Below, piece by piece: positions 50,825 through 59,788 of a stretch of 64,000 bases of DNA. Both the position numbers and the translations under genes were made by a program. A model generated the notes under the pieces. It did not search any database. It saw only the letters and a list, made by a program, of their open reading frames with translations, and was not told the origin of the DNA. The DNA is from Flavobacterium sp. LPB0248. Its GTDB lineage: Bacteria > Bacteroidota > Bacteroidia > Flavobacteriales > Flavobacteriaceae. The first letter of the stretch is position 1. Every line of letters begins with the position of its first letter. The DNA lies in contig NZ_CP058246.1 of the NCBI RefSeq assembly GCF_013388355.1, positions 124,001 to 188,000 of the forward strand, in the 5' to 3' direction.

Positions 50825-53728
50825 ATGACACCTACAATTATTTTAAAATCAATGTTTAGAAAAGAGAAGATATTCAAAAAAATACTTTTCGCAACCATTC
50901 TTTTGGTCGGTTCTTTACAATCGGCTAATGCACAAACTATAAAAGGAATTGTTACAAGTGATGCCGGAACCTTGCCTACGGCTAATGTTACTGGAAAAAC
51001 ATTTAATAATTCGGTAATTTCAGATTTGCAAGGTGCTTTTACCCTTACAGCTCCTGCTGAAGGAGAAGCAGTTATTGAAATCAGCTACATCGGTTTTGAG
51101 ACAAAATCTATAACCATAAATCTTGTAAAAGGAATAAACGATCTTGGATTGATTCAAATGACTCCTGACGGTTCAGCTTCGCTTAAAGAAATTGTGGTAA
51201 AAGGTACTATGGCGCCATCGCAAGCAAAAGCTTACAGCATTAAGAAAAACTCACTTGCTATAATGGATGTTATGGCTGCAGATGCTATTGGTAAACTTCC
51301 AGACCGTAATGCTGCCGAAGCCGTACAGCGTATGCAGGGTGTTGCTGTAGCACGTTATCATGGTGAAGCTGACCAAGCAACGGTTAGAGGAACTCCTTTT
51401 GCGTGGACTTCTACTCTATTTAACGGAAATCGTCTTCCGAGTTCAAATGTTATGGGTAACCGATCTTCTGTTTTAGATGCTGTTCCTTCTGAAATGATTC
51501 AATATGTTCAGGTAGCAAAAGCCATTACTCCAGATATGGAAGGAGATGCGATTGGAGGTTCTATTAATTTTATTACCCGCACCGCTCCATCAAAACGTGT
51601 ATTGAATGTTAGTGCCGCAGGAGGTTACAACACTTTTAGCCAAAATGGCACTTATAATGGATCTGTAACTTACGGTGACCGATTCTTTAATAATAAACTT
51701 GGAGTAATTGTTTCTGGAGCAATTTGGAGCAGACAATGGGGTTCTGACGAATTTGCAGCAACTTATAATACTGGCGCAGCAATTGTTCAGCAAAAAAATT
51801 CACTTAATACCGTGCTTTTTAAACGTTATATGGGAGAACGTGAAACCAAAGGATTAAATGTTGGTGCCGAATATAAACTTACGTCTTCTGATAAAATATT
51901 CTTTAGAGGAATGGCCAATAAGTTTGATGACATTCGTCCTGTTTACGAATCCTATATTGATTATACTAACACTCGTTTTCAATACAATTACAGATACTCG
52001 CATTATCAGACTGCTTTAAATGGTTTTGAAATTGGCGGAGAACATCAGATGAGTGAAAAATTCAAAATAGATTGGAGTTACAGCAATCATAAATCAGAAT
52101 ATTATTTGGATACTCCTCCAACATCTGTTAATAAAGGACTTCCTATTGCAACATTTCGTCAAAAAATAATTGGAGGATTTAATAATCTTTCTAGCGACGG
52201 AAAACGTTACTGGGGATTTGATTCTCCAAACGGAGTTGGTGGTACTGTAGAAAATTTTGAAACAGGTTTAGCAAATCCAAATGAAGTTATGGATTCTTCC
52301 AAACTATTATTAAATCAGTTGGTAATAGCACAGCTTGATAACAGTGAAAGAGATCAGATTGCACAAGTTAATTTGAAGGCCGAAGCAAGCTCAAAAGTAA
52401 ATTTAAAATTTGGCGCAAAATACCGTCATAAGGATAGAACAAATTCTTACGGATCTAATTATGTATATCTTCCAGGAGCAGCTGTCGGAATTCCAAATTC
52501 TCCTGCTCTAGTGCCGCTTTCAAATTTGCAAACCACAAATTTCCCAAGCGGAAGTAAATTCTTCGGAAACATGAATGGTGATTTCAGTCAGTTTATCGTA
52601 AATCCATTAACCAAAAATCAATTGTTTGATATGTATGGAGAATCATTCCAGAAAGCTAACGGATTTATGGATTTTACATCCAAAACAAATGCAACCTCTT
52701 TTTATACTGGAGATGAAAATGTAATTGCCGGTTATGCAATGGCCGAAATTGATGCGACAGACAACTTAAAAATAGTTGGAGGTATTCGTAACGAATATAC
52801 CGCTATGACTTTAAACGGAACTAAAGCCACCACTTCAGGAACTCCCGCTGTAATTACATTAAGTCCTTCTGTTGTAGAGAACAATTACAATTCGTTTCTA
52901 CCAATGTTGCATTTGAAATATCAATTAACCGAAAAATCAAATCTTCGTGCTGCGTACACTCGCACATTTGTTCGTCCTAATTTTGGCGATATGACACCAG
53001 GAAGTTCTACAAATACAACTGCATCTCCTATGACTATTACGCAAGGAAACCCAGATTTAAAACCAACTTTCAGCAATAATTTTGATTTAATGGGAGAATA
53101 CTACTTTGATAATGTGGGTATTTTATCTGGAGGCGTTTTTTACAAAAATATTACCGATGTTGTCTTTACAGATGTAAGCATGCAGAATATTGATGGAAAC
53201 GACTATATGGTTACTCAGGCAAAAAATTTAAACAAAGCTTCGTTGGTTGGATTTGAAGCGGGAATTAATAAAAGATTTGATTTCTTAAACGGTTTCTGGA
53301 GCGGATTTGGAGTTGAATTTAACTACACATTTTTAGATTCAAAAACAGAAGTGCCACGCATTAACGGAACTGTTACTTATAATGACAAAACCAGTCTTCC
53401 TAATCAGTCTAAAAATTTATTTAATGCCATACTTTTTTACGAGCGAAATGGTGTAATGGTTCGTCTTGCAGGTAATTATAGAGGAAACTCGGTTGAATCA
53501 ATCAATCAGCAATTGGGACCAGATTATTATATCTGGACAGATTCAAACTTTACAATTGACGCTTCTGCAACGGTAAACATTAACAGAAAACTTAAAGTAT
53601 TTATTGAATTAAATAACCTAAGCGATTCACCTGTAAAAATGTACATGGGACACAACAAACAGCGTATTACTTCGCAAGAATGGTACGGAAGCCGTGGACA
53701 AGCAGGTTTACGTTATGACATCTTTTAA
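50825..53728 (+). CDS. TonB-dependent receptor with peptidase-regulatory domain
   Basis: A 967-residue receptor. Signal peptide to QSANAQ; an internal Met at 50852 could also start it. A carboxypeptidase-regulatory-like domain spans about 38-120 (TIKGIVTSDAGTLPTANVTGKTF, then IEISYIGFETKSITINL). A plug at 125-255 reads KEIVVKGTMAPSQAKAYSIKKNSLAIMDVMAADAIGKLPDRNAAEAVQRMQGVAV, and a long barrel ends in AGLRYDIF. The NAAEAVQRMQGVAVARYHGE region is typical of the FecA-unlike 'TonB receptor of unknown substrate' group (TIGR01782-like). It is encoded next to a secreted tyrosine-phosphatase-family enzyme and divergent from a membrane AraC regulator. This suggests uptake of a phosphorylated organic compound; that is inference. 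Confidence 0.88.
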   Translation: MTPTIILKSMFRKEKIFKKILFATILLVGSLQSANAQTIKGIVTSDAGTLPTANVTGKTFNNSVISDLQGAFTLTAPAEGEAVIEISYIGFETKSITINLVKGINDLGLIQMTPDGSASLKEIVVKGTMAPSQAKAYSIKKNSLAIMDVMAADAIGKLPDRNAAEAVQRMQGVAVARYHGEADQATVRGTPFAWTSTLFNGNRLPSSNVMGNRSSVLDAVPSEMIQYVQVAKAITPDMEGDAIGGSINFITRTAPSKRVLNVSAAGGYNTFSQNGTYNGSVTYGDRFFNNKLGVIVSGAIWSRQWGSDEFAATYNTGAAIVQQKNSLNTVLFKRYMGERETKGLNVGAEYKLTSSDKIFFRGMANKFDDIRPVYESYIDYTNTRFQYNYRYSHYQTALNGFEIGGEHQMSEKFKIDWSYSNHKSEYYLDTPPTSVNKGLPIATFRQKIIGGFNNLSSDGKRYWGFDSPNGVGGTVENFETGLANPNEVMDSSKLLLNQLVIAQLDNSERDQIAQVNLKAEASSKVNLKFGAKYRHKDRTNSYGSNYVYLPGAAVGIPNSPALVPLSNLQTTNFPSGSKFFGNMNGDFSQFIVNPLTKNQLFDMYGESFQKANGFMDFTSKTNATSFYTGDENVIAGYAMAEIDATDNLKIVGGIRNEYTAMTLNGTKATTSGTPAVITLSPSVVENNYNSFLPMLHLKYQLTEKSNLRAAYTRTFVRPNFGDMTPGSSTNTTASPMTITQGNPDLKPTFSNNFDLMGEYYFDNVGILSGGVFYKNITDVVFTDVSMQNIDGNDYMVTQAKNLNKASLVGFEAGINKRFDFLNGFWSGFGVEFNYTFLDSKTEVPRINGTVTYNDKTSLPNQSKNLFNAILFYERNGVMVRLAGNYRGNSVESINQQLGPDYYIWTDSNFTIDASATVNINRKLKVFIELNNLSDSPVKMYMGHNKQRITSQEWYGSRGQAGLRYDIF

Positions 53729-53750
53729 AAACAAATTAATTAAGAATAAA

Positions 53751-54566
53751 ATGAAAAAAACTCTATTATTGGCTGCTATTTTAGTACAAACCTTAGCAAA
53801 TGCGCAGCTTACAGACAGCATTAAAAGATTGGTTCCTGTAAAAGGCGGATTAAATTTCAGAGATGTTGGCGGATACAAAACTACAGACGGAAAAGAAGTG
53901 GTTTGGGGAAAAGTGTACAGAAGTGCAGGAATTGATAAATTGACAAAGGAAGATATTGCACTTCTTGATAAAAAGAAAATTCATACTGTGGTAGATTTTA
54001 GAGGTGTTGCCGAATCGAAAGCAGCTCCAGATCGTTTGCCTCAAAATACAGATTACACTTTAAGTCCAGCTGGAAGCGACAGTATTCCAAATCCAGCACA
54101 AATGGTTAAACTTTTGAAAGAAGGAGGTTTTCTGGAAAAATTCTATGGTATAGATGCGGTAAAATACAGCGGTGACAGATTCCGTCCGTTATTTGTGAAA
54201 TTATTGACTGCAGATAAAAAAGAAGCTGTAATGTATCATTGTACCGGAGGACGCGACAGAACAGGTATGGCAACAGCACTCTTTTTGTATGTTCTACAAG
54301 TTCCTGAAAAAACAATCGAAGACGATTATGTAGCGTCAAATGTTTATCTTAAAAAAATGAACAAAGGAATGATGGCTCCTTTAGCAAAAATGAGCGGTTT
54401 AACCGAAGCACAGATAGAAAATGAAATGGCCTTAAAACCAGAATTAATCCGTTCATTCTTTGGCGGAATTAAAACGCAGTACGGAAGTGTAGAAAACTTT
54501 TTACAGCAAGAAATGGGAATTGGACCAAAAGAGATAAATCTTCTAAGAAAAAAATATACTAAATAG
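53751..54566 (+). CDS. Secreted tyrosine-phosphatase-family phosphatase
   Basis: A 271-residue protein starting at 53751 with signal peptide MKKTLLLAAILVQTLANAQ. Y_phosphatase3-type features: GGLNFRDVGGYKTTDGKEVVWGKVYRSAGIDKLT, VVDFRGVAESKAAPDRLP, and the CX5R loop HCTGGRDRTG with Cys164 and Arg170. These enzymes cleave phosphotyrosine, phosphoinositides or inositol phosphates through a Cys-phosphate intermediate. The gene follows the TonB receptor by 22 bases. The pair looks like an uptake-and-dephosphorylation module, for example for inositol phosphates. A terminator follows. Confidence 0.9.
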   Translation: MKKTLLLAAILVQTLANAQLTDSIKRLVPVKGGLNFRDVGGYKTTDGKEVVWGKVYRSAGIDKLTKEDIALLDKKKIHTVVDFRGVAESKAAPDRLPQNTDYTLSPAGSDSIPNPAQMVKLLKEGGFLEKFYGIDAVKYSGDRFRPLFVKLLTADKKEAVMYHCTGGRDRTGMATALFLYVLQVPEKTIEDDYVASNVYLKKMNKGMMAPLAKMSGLTEAQIENEMALKPELIRSFFGGIKTQYGSVENFLQQEMGIGPKEINLLRKKYTK

Positions 54567-54590
54567 TATTTCAGATTGTTGTTGTTTTTT

Positions 54591-54622
54591 AAAAGCCTTT
54601 GTTTCTGCAAAGGCTTTTTTTA
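54591..54622 (+). terminator. Intrinsic terminator of the receptor/phosphatase operon
   Basis: AAAAGCCTTTG with CAAAGGCTTTT, a 6-base loop and a T-run, 25 bases after the phosphatase stop. Confidence 0.85.
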
Positions 54623-54846
54623 TTATATGATTTATAATGGTAATTCTTTTATTTTTTATCTTTAAGTATTAATTACCAACCATTTAAGAATAATAAAGAA
54701 CAATTCTCCCTTTTCTTTATATTATTTTACCTGCACTTTATTTTTTTTCAAATTAATACTATTTCTCATTTTAGTATCAGCCCAGAATTTGTCGCATCTA
54801 AAGCTATAATTATAAATTTTATTAATAAGTATAAAAAATTATTAAT
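54623..54846. other. AT-rich spacer
   Basis: Nothing recognisable apart from its high A+T; leads into the promoter at 54847-54877. Confidence 0.4.
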
Positions 54847-54877
54847 TTGATTAATGATACATGTCGCCATACATTTG
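54847..54877 (+). promoter_or_regulatory. Promoter of the esterase-like gene
   Basis: TTG at 54847-54849, a 20-base spacer, TACATTTG at 54870-54877: a full match to the Bacteroidota consensus. The start codon is at 54948. Confidence 0.65.
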
Positions 54878-54947
54878 TCTCATCAAAATCAAACAATTGA
54901 TTTTTAAAAACTTACAAACATCATAATAATTTAAAATTTTAGAAAAA

Positions 54948-55748
54948 ATGAAAACAACATCTTTAAAAGAACAAATGAATCGTTATTTCATGTTCGCAGT
55001 ATTACTTTTTAGTTTCTTATTTGCAACTGCAAATTCTAACGCTCAATCAGCAAATTCAGCACCTATTAAAAACGTTGTATTGGTACACGGCGCTTTTGCC
55101 GATGGTTCTGGATGGAAAGCTCTTTATGAAGTTTTAACCAAAAAAGGATATCATGTTAGCATCGTTCAAAATCCGTTAAGTTCTCTTGAAGATGATGTAG
55201 CCGCAACAAACGTAGTTTTAGACAGACAAGACGGGCCAACAGTTTTAGTAGGACATTCTTGGGGTGGAGCTGTTATTACTCAAGCAGGAAATCACCCAAA
55301 AGTTGCCGCTTTGGTTTATGTAGCCGCTTTTCAGCCAGATAATGGAGAATCTGCATTACAATGGTTGCAAACTGCTCCTCCAGCTCCAGAAAATGGTGTA
55401 TTGCCTCCAGATGATAAAGGAATTGTTTATTACGATCAAGCTAAATTTCACGCAGGTTTTTGTGCTGACATTAGTAAAGAAGAAGCCGATTTTATGTACG
55501 CCTCTCAAGGAGCATTTTATGCAAAAGGTTTTGTAACTCCAATTACAAAAGCGGCTTGGAGAGATAAACCAGCTTATGCAGTTGTTGCCACAAATGATAA
55601 AAGCATCGATCCTTCTATTCAGCGTGCTATGTACAAACGTTCTAATACTAAGGTTACTGAAGTAAAAGGAAGCCATGTAGTGTTTATGTCTCAACCAGAA
55701 GCAGTTGCCAAAGTTGTTATCGCAGCATCTAAAAATAGTAAGTCTTAA
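54948..55748 (+). CDS. Exported alpha/beta hydrolase, EstC/MenH-like
   Basis: A 266-residue hydrolase. Export signal MNRYFMFAVLLFSFLFATANSNAQ, preceded by ten residues if translation begins at 54948. The body has VLVHGAFADGSGWKALYEVL, the nucleophile elbow VGHSWGGAVI, AALVYVAAFQPDNGES and the late His in VKGSHVVFMSQPEAV. This pattern is that of small aromatic-ester or acyl esterases related to plant hydroxynitrile lyases. Monocistronic with a clear promoter and terminator. Substrate unknown. Confidence 0.85.
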   Translation: MKTTSLKEQMNRYFMFAVLLFSFLFATANSNAQSANSAPIKNVVLVHGAFADGSGWKALYEVLTKKGYHVSIVQNPLSSLEDDVAATNVVLDRQDGPTVLVGHSWGGAVITQAGNHPKVAALVYVAAFQPDNGESALQWLQTAPPAPENGVLPPDDKGIVYYDQAKFHAGFCADISKEEADFMYASQGAFYAKGFVTPITKAAWRDKPAYAVVATNDKSIDPSIQRAMYKRSNTKVTEVKGSHVVFMSQPEAVAKVVIAASKNSKS

Positions 55749-55769
55749 ACTCGAAATAGAAACTATCAT

Positions 55770-55797
55770 AAAAGCCTGACTACAAAGTCAGGCTTTT
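55770..55797 (+). terminator. Intrinsic terminator of the esterase-like gene
   Basis: AAAAGCCTGACT and AGTCAGGCTTTT form a perfect 12-bp stem with an ACAA loop, 22 bases after the stop. Confidence 0.85.
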
Positions 55798-55988
55798 GCT
55801 GTAAAATAAGGCTCAGTTCTATCTAATTCATTAAAATACGATCAAATGTGCTGACTTGAATACTCTCAAAATTTAATCAAAATAAAATTATCATACGAGA
55901 ACAGAGATTGTGTTACAATTTTAGTTGATTGAGCTACAGCAATACTTCAATTATACTCGAACTTTGTACTATCTAAAACGAATGTGAT

Positions 55989-56696
55989 ATGAATACAATA
56001 AAGCTATTAATTATTGTGACTGGAATTAATGTGTATGAAAACAGTAACCTGCCAACTGGATTATGGCTTAGTGAACTTACACACATTTATGACAAGGCAA
56101 AAGAACAAGGTTTTGAAATTACCATTGCAAGTCCAAGAGGTGGCGACACGCCTATTGATCCTGAGAGCTTGAAGCCTTTGGTTTTAGATAATATTTCGAA
56201 AAACTATTGGTCAGATTCTGCTTTTAGAGAAATGCTGAAGCACACCAAAACTTTGAACGAAGTATCAGATCAAGAGTTTGATTGTGTCTACTTGGCCGGC
56301 GGACACGGAACTATGTATGACTTTCCTAACGATAATATTCTTCAAAAAATTATTAAAAACCACTTCGAGAATAATAAAAAAGTGGCCGCAATTTGCCATG
56401 GCGTTGGTGGTCTACTAAACGTGAAATTATCTAACGGCGAATATTTGATAAAAAACAAAAAAATAACAGGTTTTAACTGGTTTGAAGAGAGTCTTGCTAG
56501 ACGAAAAAAGAATGTGCCTTTTAATCTTGAAGAGGCTTTAAAAGAAAGAGGTTCCGATTATGAAAAAGCGTTTATTCCAATGACTTCTAAAGTAGTTGTT
56601 GACGGCAATTTAATTACGGGACAGAATCCTTTCAGTTCCAAAGAAATGGCAAAAGTTGTTATAAAAGAATTGAAAAAGAAAGAATCAACTATCTAA
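55989..56696 (+). CDS. DJ-1/PfpI-family protein (class I amidotransferase-like, Hsp31 type)
   Basis: A 235-residue protein. Features: FEITIASPRGGDTPIDPES, DCVYLAGGHGTMYDFPND with an acidic helper residue, and the nucleophile Cys136 in AAICHGVGGLLNV, followed by GFNWFEE. This is the glyoxalase III/Hsp31-like subgroup (deglycase or methylglyoxal hydratase activity reported in the family). It stands 10 bases ahead of an NmrA-like gene and close to an AraC gene, in a likely carbonyl-stress operon. Confidence 0.88.
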   Translation: MNTIKLLIIVTGINVYENSNLPTGLWLSELTHIYDKAKEQGFEITIASPRGGDTPIDPESLKPLVLDNISKNYWSDSAFREMLKHTKTLNEVSDQEFDCVYLAGGHGTMYDFPNDNILQKIIKNHFENNKKVAAICHGVGGLLNVKLSNGEYLIKNKKITGFNWFEESLARRKKNVPFNLEEALKERGSDYEKAFIPMTSKVVVDGNLITGQNPFSSKEMAKVVIKELKKKESTI

Positions 56697-56706
56697 ACTA
56701 AAAATT

Positions 56707-57639
56707 ATGCAGACCATATTAGGAGCCAACGGGCAAATAGGCGAAGAATTAGCACGAGAACTGAAAAGAAATTTTACTTCAGATATTCGAATTGTAAGCA
56801 GAAATGCCAAGAAAGTAAACGATACCGATACTGTATTTTCAGCAGATTTATCTATTAAAGAAAGTGCAATAGAAGCCTTAAAAGATACAGAAATAGCCTA
56901 TTTTACTTTAGGGCTTCCAATGGACTCAGATTTATGGGAACAACAATTTCTGCTTATCACAAAAAACGTTATTGAAGCCTGCAAAATCAATCAGACAAAA
57001 TTGGTCTTTTTTGACAATACCTATATGTATCCGCAAGATGATCGCCTGCTTACCGAGGAAACCGTTTTTGAACCAGTAGGAAGAAAAGGAAAAATAAGAA
57101 AAGAAATGGCCGAAATGGTTTTAAATGAAATGAAATCGGGTGAATTGAAAGCGGTTATTTGTCGCGCACCTGAATTTTACGGACCAAGAAAAACACAAAG
57201 CATTACCAATACTTTGATTTTCGACAATATTAAAGAAAATAAAAAACTAAAAGTCTTATTGAGAGACGATAAATTAAGAAGTTTAATCTGGACACCAGAC
57301 GCGAGCCGTGCTACAGCCTTAATTGGCAATACTCCCGACGCATTTGGTCAAACCTGGCATTTGCCTATTGATGACAAAAGGTTAAATTACAAACAATTTA
57401 TTGCATTGGCTTCAGAAATTTATGGTAAAGATTTAAAGTATTCTATTATACCAAAGTTTGTTTTCTCGATTGGAGCACTATTCAATAAAAGACTGAAAGA
57501 ACTGCAGGAACTGCTTCCTAGATATGAACACGACAATATTTTTGACGATTCAAAATTTAGAAATCGTTTTCCAGATTTTCAGATAACTACTTACAATCAA
57601 GGCATTGAGCAGATCAAAAAGGAACAATTATCATCATAG
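56707..57639 (+). CDS. NAD-dependent epimerase/NmrA-like Rossmann protein
   Basis: A 310-residue extended-SDR. The N-terminus MQTILGANGQIGEELAREL is a short form of the GxxGxxG loop (GANGQIG). It continues with TKLVFFDNTYMYPQDDRLLTEETVFEPVGRKGKIRKEMAEMVL and YGPRK. The catalytic Tyr-x-x-x-Lys is weakly represented (the Y-x-x-x-K equivalent reads GRKGKIRKE), so a binding or reductase role is uncertain. Co-transcribed with the PfpI-like gene. Confidence 0.85.
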   Translation: MQTILGANGQIGEELARELKRNFTSDIRIVSRNAKKVNDTDTVFSADLSIKESAIEALKDTEIAYFTLGLPMDSDLWEQQFLLITKNVIEACKINQTKLVFFDNTYMYPQDDRLLTEETVFEPVGRKGKIRKEMAEMVLNEMKSGELKAVICRAPEFYGPRKTQSITNTLIFDNIKENKKLKVLLRDDKLRSLIWTPDASRATALIGNTPDAFGQTWHLPIDDKRLNYKQFIALASEIYGKDLKYSIIPKFVFSIGALFNKRLKELQELLPRYEHDNIFDDSKFRNRFPDFQITTYNQGIEQIKKEQLSS

Positions 57640-57683
57640 AATTAAATTGTAACTTAGTCCTACACAAATCAGCATTTCAGCAA

Positions 57684-58595
57684 ATGAAAACTCCATTAAA
57701 AATAGCATCAATAAGCGCACTGCATCAGTTTTTAGGTTTAAAAAAGCCTTCAAACCCACTAATTAGTGTGTTTAATTTTGATGAAGTAAAACTGGAGCCC
57801 GAAACCATTCTCAGCAGCGTAACAACCGATTTTTATGTCATTGCCTTAAAGAAAGAATGCGCTGGAGGAAAATGCAAATATGGCCAGCAATATTATGATT
57901 TTGATGAAGGAATAATGTATTTCTTAGCGCCGCATCAGGTACTTCATTTTGAAGATGTGCTTCTTGATAGCGTAAAAGGATTTGTGTCCATCATTCACCC
58001 CGATTTTGTGCAAGGATATCCTTTAGCTTCCATAATTAAAGACTACGGTTATTTTTCTTATTCTGCCAACGAAGCTTTGTTTCTGTCTGAAAAAGAAGAA
58101 AATTCTATAATGCACATAATAGAAAACATCAGCACCGAAATTGAAGCCAATATGGATTCCTTTACGCAAGATTTATTAGTCTCTAATATTGATTTGCTCT
58201 TAAAGTATTGCGATCGTTTTTATAACCGCCAGTTTTTGACAAGAAAAAAAGTCAACAGCGATTTGCTCAGCAAACTGGAAAATCTGCTTGACCTGTATTT
58301 CAAAAACGAAAAATTGCTGACAAATGGTATTCCAACCGTTCAATTTGTTGCCAACGAACTGAACCTAAGTCCCAATTATTTAAGTGATATGCTGCGAGTT
58401 CATACTGGGCAAACAACGCAGCAACATATCCAAAATAGATTGATAGAAAAAGCAAAAGAACTGCTTTCGACTACAACTATGTCAGTTTCAGAAATTGCTT
58501 ATTATTTAGGCTTTGAACATCCGCAGTCTTTTCACCGTTTGTTTAAAAACCGTACTTCTACTTCGCCTTTAGAGTTCAGACAATCTTTCAATTGA
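57684..58595 (+). CDS. AraC-family transcriptional regulator
   Basis: A 303-residue regulator with sensor core KYGQQYYDFDEGIMYFLAPHQVLHFED and a C-terminal HTH pair (VANELNLSPNYLSDMLRVHTG and EIAYYLGFEHPQSFHRLFKNRTSTSPLEFR). It is a paralogue of the regulator at 18458: the same sensor core and the shared linker NRQFLTRKKVNSDLLSKLENLL. It follows the PfpI/NmrA genes by 44 bases and probably controls them. The terminator downstream is shared with the convergent OMP gene. Confidence 0.9.
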   Translation: MKTPLKIASISALHQFLGLKKPSNPLISVFNFDEVKLEPETILSSVTTDFYVIALKKECAGGKCKYGQQYYDFDEGIMYFLAPHQVLHFEDVLLDSVKGFVSIIHPDFVQGYPLASIIKDYGYFSYSANEALFLSEKEENSIMHIIENISTEIEANMDSFTQDLLVSNIDLLLKYCDRFYNRQFLTRKKVNSDLLSKLENLLDLYFKNEKLLTNGIPTVQFVANELNLSPNYLSDMLRVHTGQTTQQHIQNRLIEKAKELLSTTTMSVSEIAYYLGFEHPQSFHRLFKNRTSTSPLEFRQSFN

Positions 58596-58616
58596 GTACA
58601 AGTCTGCATTAAAAAA

Positions 58617-58648
58617 AAGACAGATACCAAAATATCTGTCTTCATTTA
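58617..58648. terminator. Terminator between convergent genes
   Basis: AAGACAGATA with TATCTGTCTT and a 6-base loop, preceded by an A-run and followed by a short T-rich stretch, so it can work in both directions. Confidence 0.7.
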
Positions 58649-58722
58649 TAACGATAAATAATTAGTGTAATTTAAAGAATCTTCGAAACTTCTAAGACTT
58701 CTGTAAAAGAGTAATTTCTATA

Positions 58723-59382
58723 TTATTTTTTACTGAAATCGTAGCTTAACGAAGCACCAAGTCCGAACTGAAATGTTGATGCATAATCAGTAACTGCCAC
58801 TGGTCCCCAATAGTAGTCCCAATAGTAATCATATCCAACAGCTGCCGACATAGATTGTAGATATGCATGAAGATTAATAGACAATGGCGAATCTGTTTTT
58901 ACTTTCACACCAGCTTTAATCTCCCAAGCAAAATACGTTCCGCTACCGCTTCTTGGCGTTTCAAGAATTGAAACCCCTAAACCAGCACCAAGAAATGGAA
59001 GCGCTTTTTGAGAGCTTGAGCCAAAATAATAGGTGTAATCTGCCAATATGTAATTGATAGCACCTTTATCGTCTCCAGCATTAAGTTGAGTTCCAGCAGG
59101 AATAGTGTTGGCACCATTAGTTATACCAACTTTCGTATACAAAGGCATGTGTGTATCTAGCCTGTTATACTTTAATTCGATCGAAGCATTATCCATTATA
59201 AAATATTCCAAACCTATTCCGTACTCAAAACCATCTTCTACCTTGGCGTAAGAAGAATCAAAATCTACTCTGTCGGAAAAAGTATATCCTCCGTACAGAT
59301 TAAGCAAAAATGACTGACTGCTTTGCGCTGACATTGCCAGTGAAAAGAAAAAAAAGAAACCTAATAAATGATACTTTTTCAT
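58723..59382 (-). CDS. Outer-membrane beta-barrel protein
   Basis: A 219-residue protein: signal peptide MKKYHLLGFFFFFSLAMSAQ, then alternating strands with YGGYTFSDRVDFD, YGIGLEYFIMDNASIELKYNR, INYILADYTYYFG and a C-terminal ASLSYDFSKK. This is the OmpW/Opr-like eight-stranded barrel pattern of the beta-barrel families. No specific ligand or pore role can be assigned. Monocistronic and convergent with the AraC gene. Confidence 0.8.
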   Translation of the reverse strand: MKKYHLLGFFFFFSLAMSAQSSQSFLLNLYGGYTFSDRVDFDSSYAKVEDGFEYGIGLEYFIMDNASIELKYNRLDTHMPLYTKVGITNGANTIPAGTQLNAGDDKGAINYILADYTYYFGSSSQKALPFLGAGLGVSILETPRSGSGTYFAWEIKAGVKVKTDSPLSINLHAYLQSMSAAVGYDYYWDYYWGPVAVTDYASTFQFGLGASLSYDFSKK

Positions 59383-59788
59383 AATTTAAAATTTTAGTTT
59401 GTAATAATGGGAGTTATTATTTTCAAGCCAGTTAGCTTAATTGAAACTAGAGTCTGCATCAATGGCTTATTTATACCCAAAGTTATCTTACAAAAAATGA
59501 TTCTCCGCTAAAATCCCAGCTCAATTATGTTTCATATTATAAAATGAAACCATATTTTATAATATTTCTGGTAAATTATGTGTGTTATTTAAAAATTAAA
59601 GTACTGTTAAACATGTTTTTACAGTTTACAGAACATTACTTTATAGCAAACAACCAAAAGTCATTTGTCCTACACCAACCTAATTACCTTTCAGTATTAT
59701 GTTAAATTGTTGTCTTTAAATTTTTATTTCTTTTAAATGTAAGAAAAATACGTATATTTAAAACCGAAATAAATTCTTACATACTTCT
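59383..59788. other. AT-rich spacer upstream of the effector cassette
   Basis: About 400 bases with no credible gene. TATATTTA at about 59753 is a near minus-7 element for the gene at 59789, but no TTG stands at the right distance. Confidence 0.4.
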
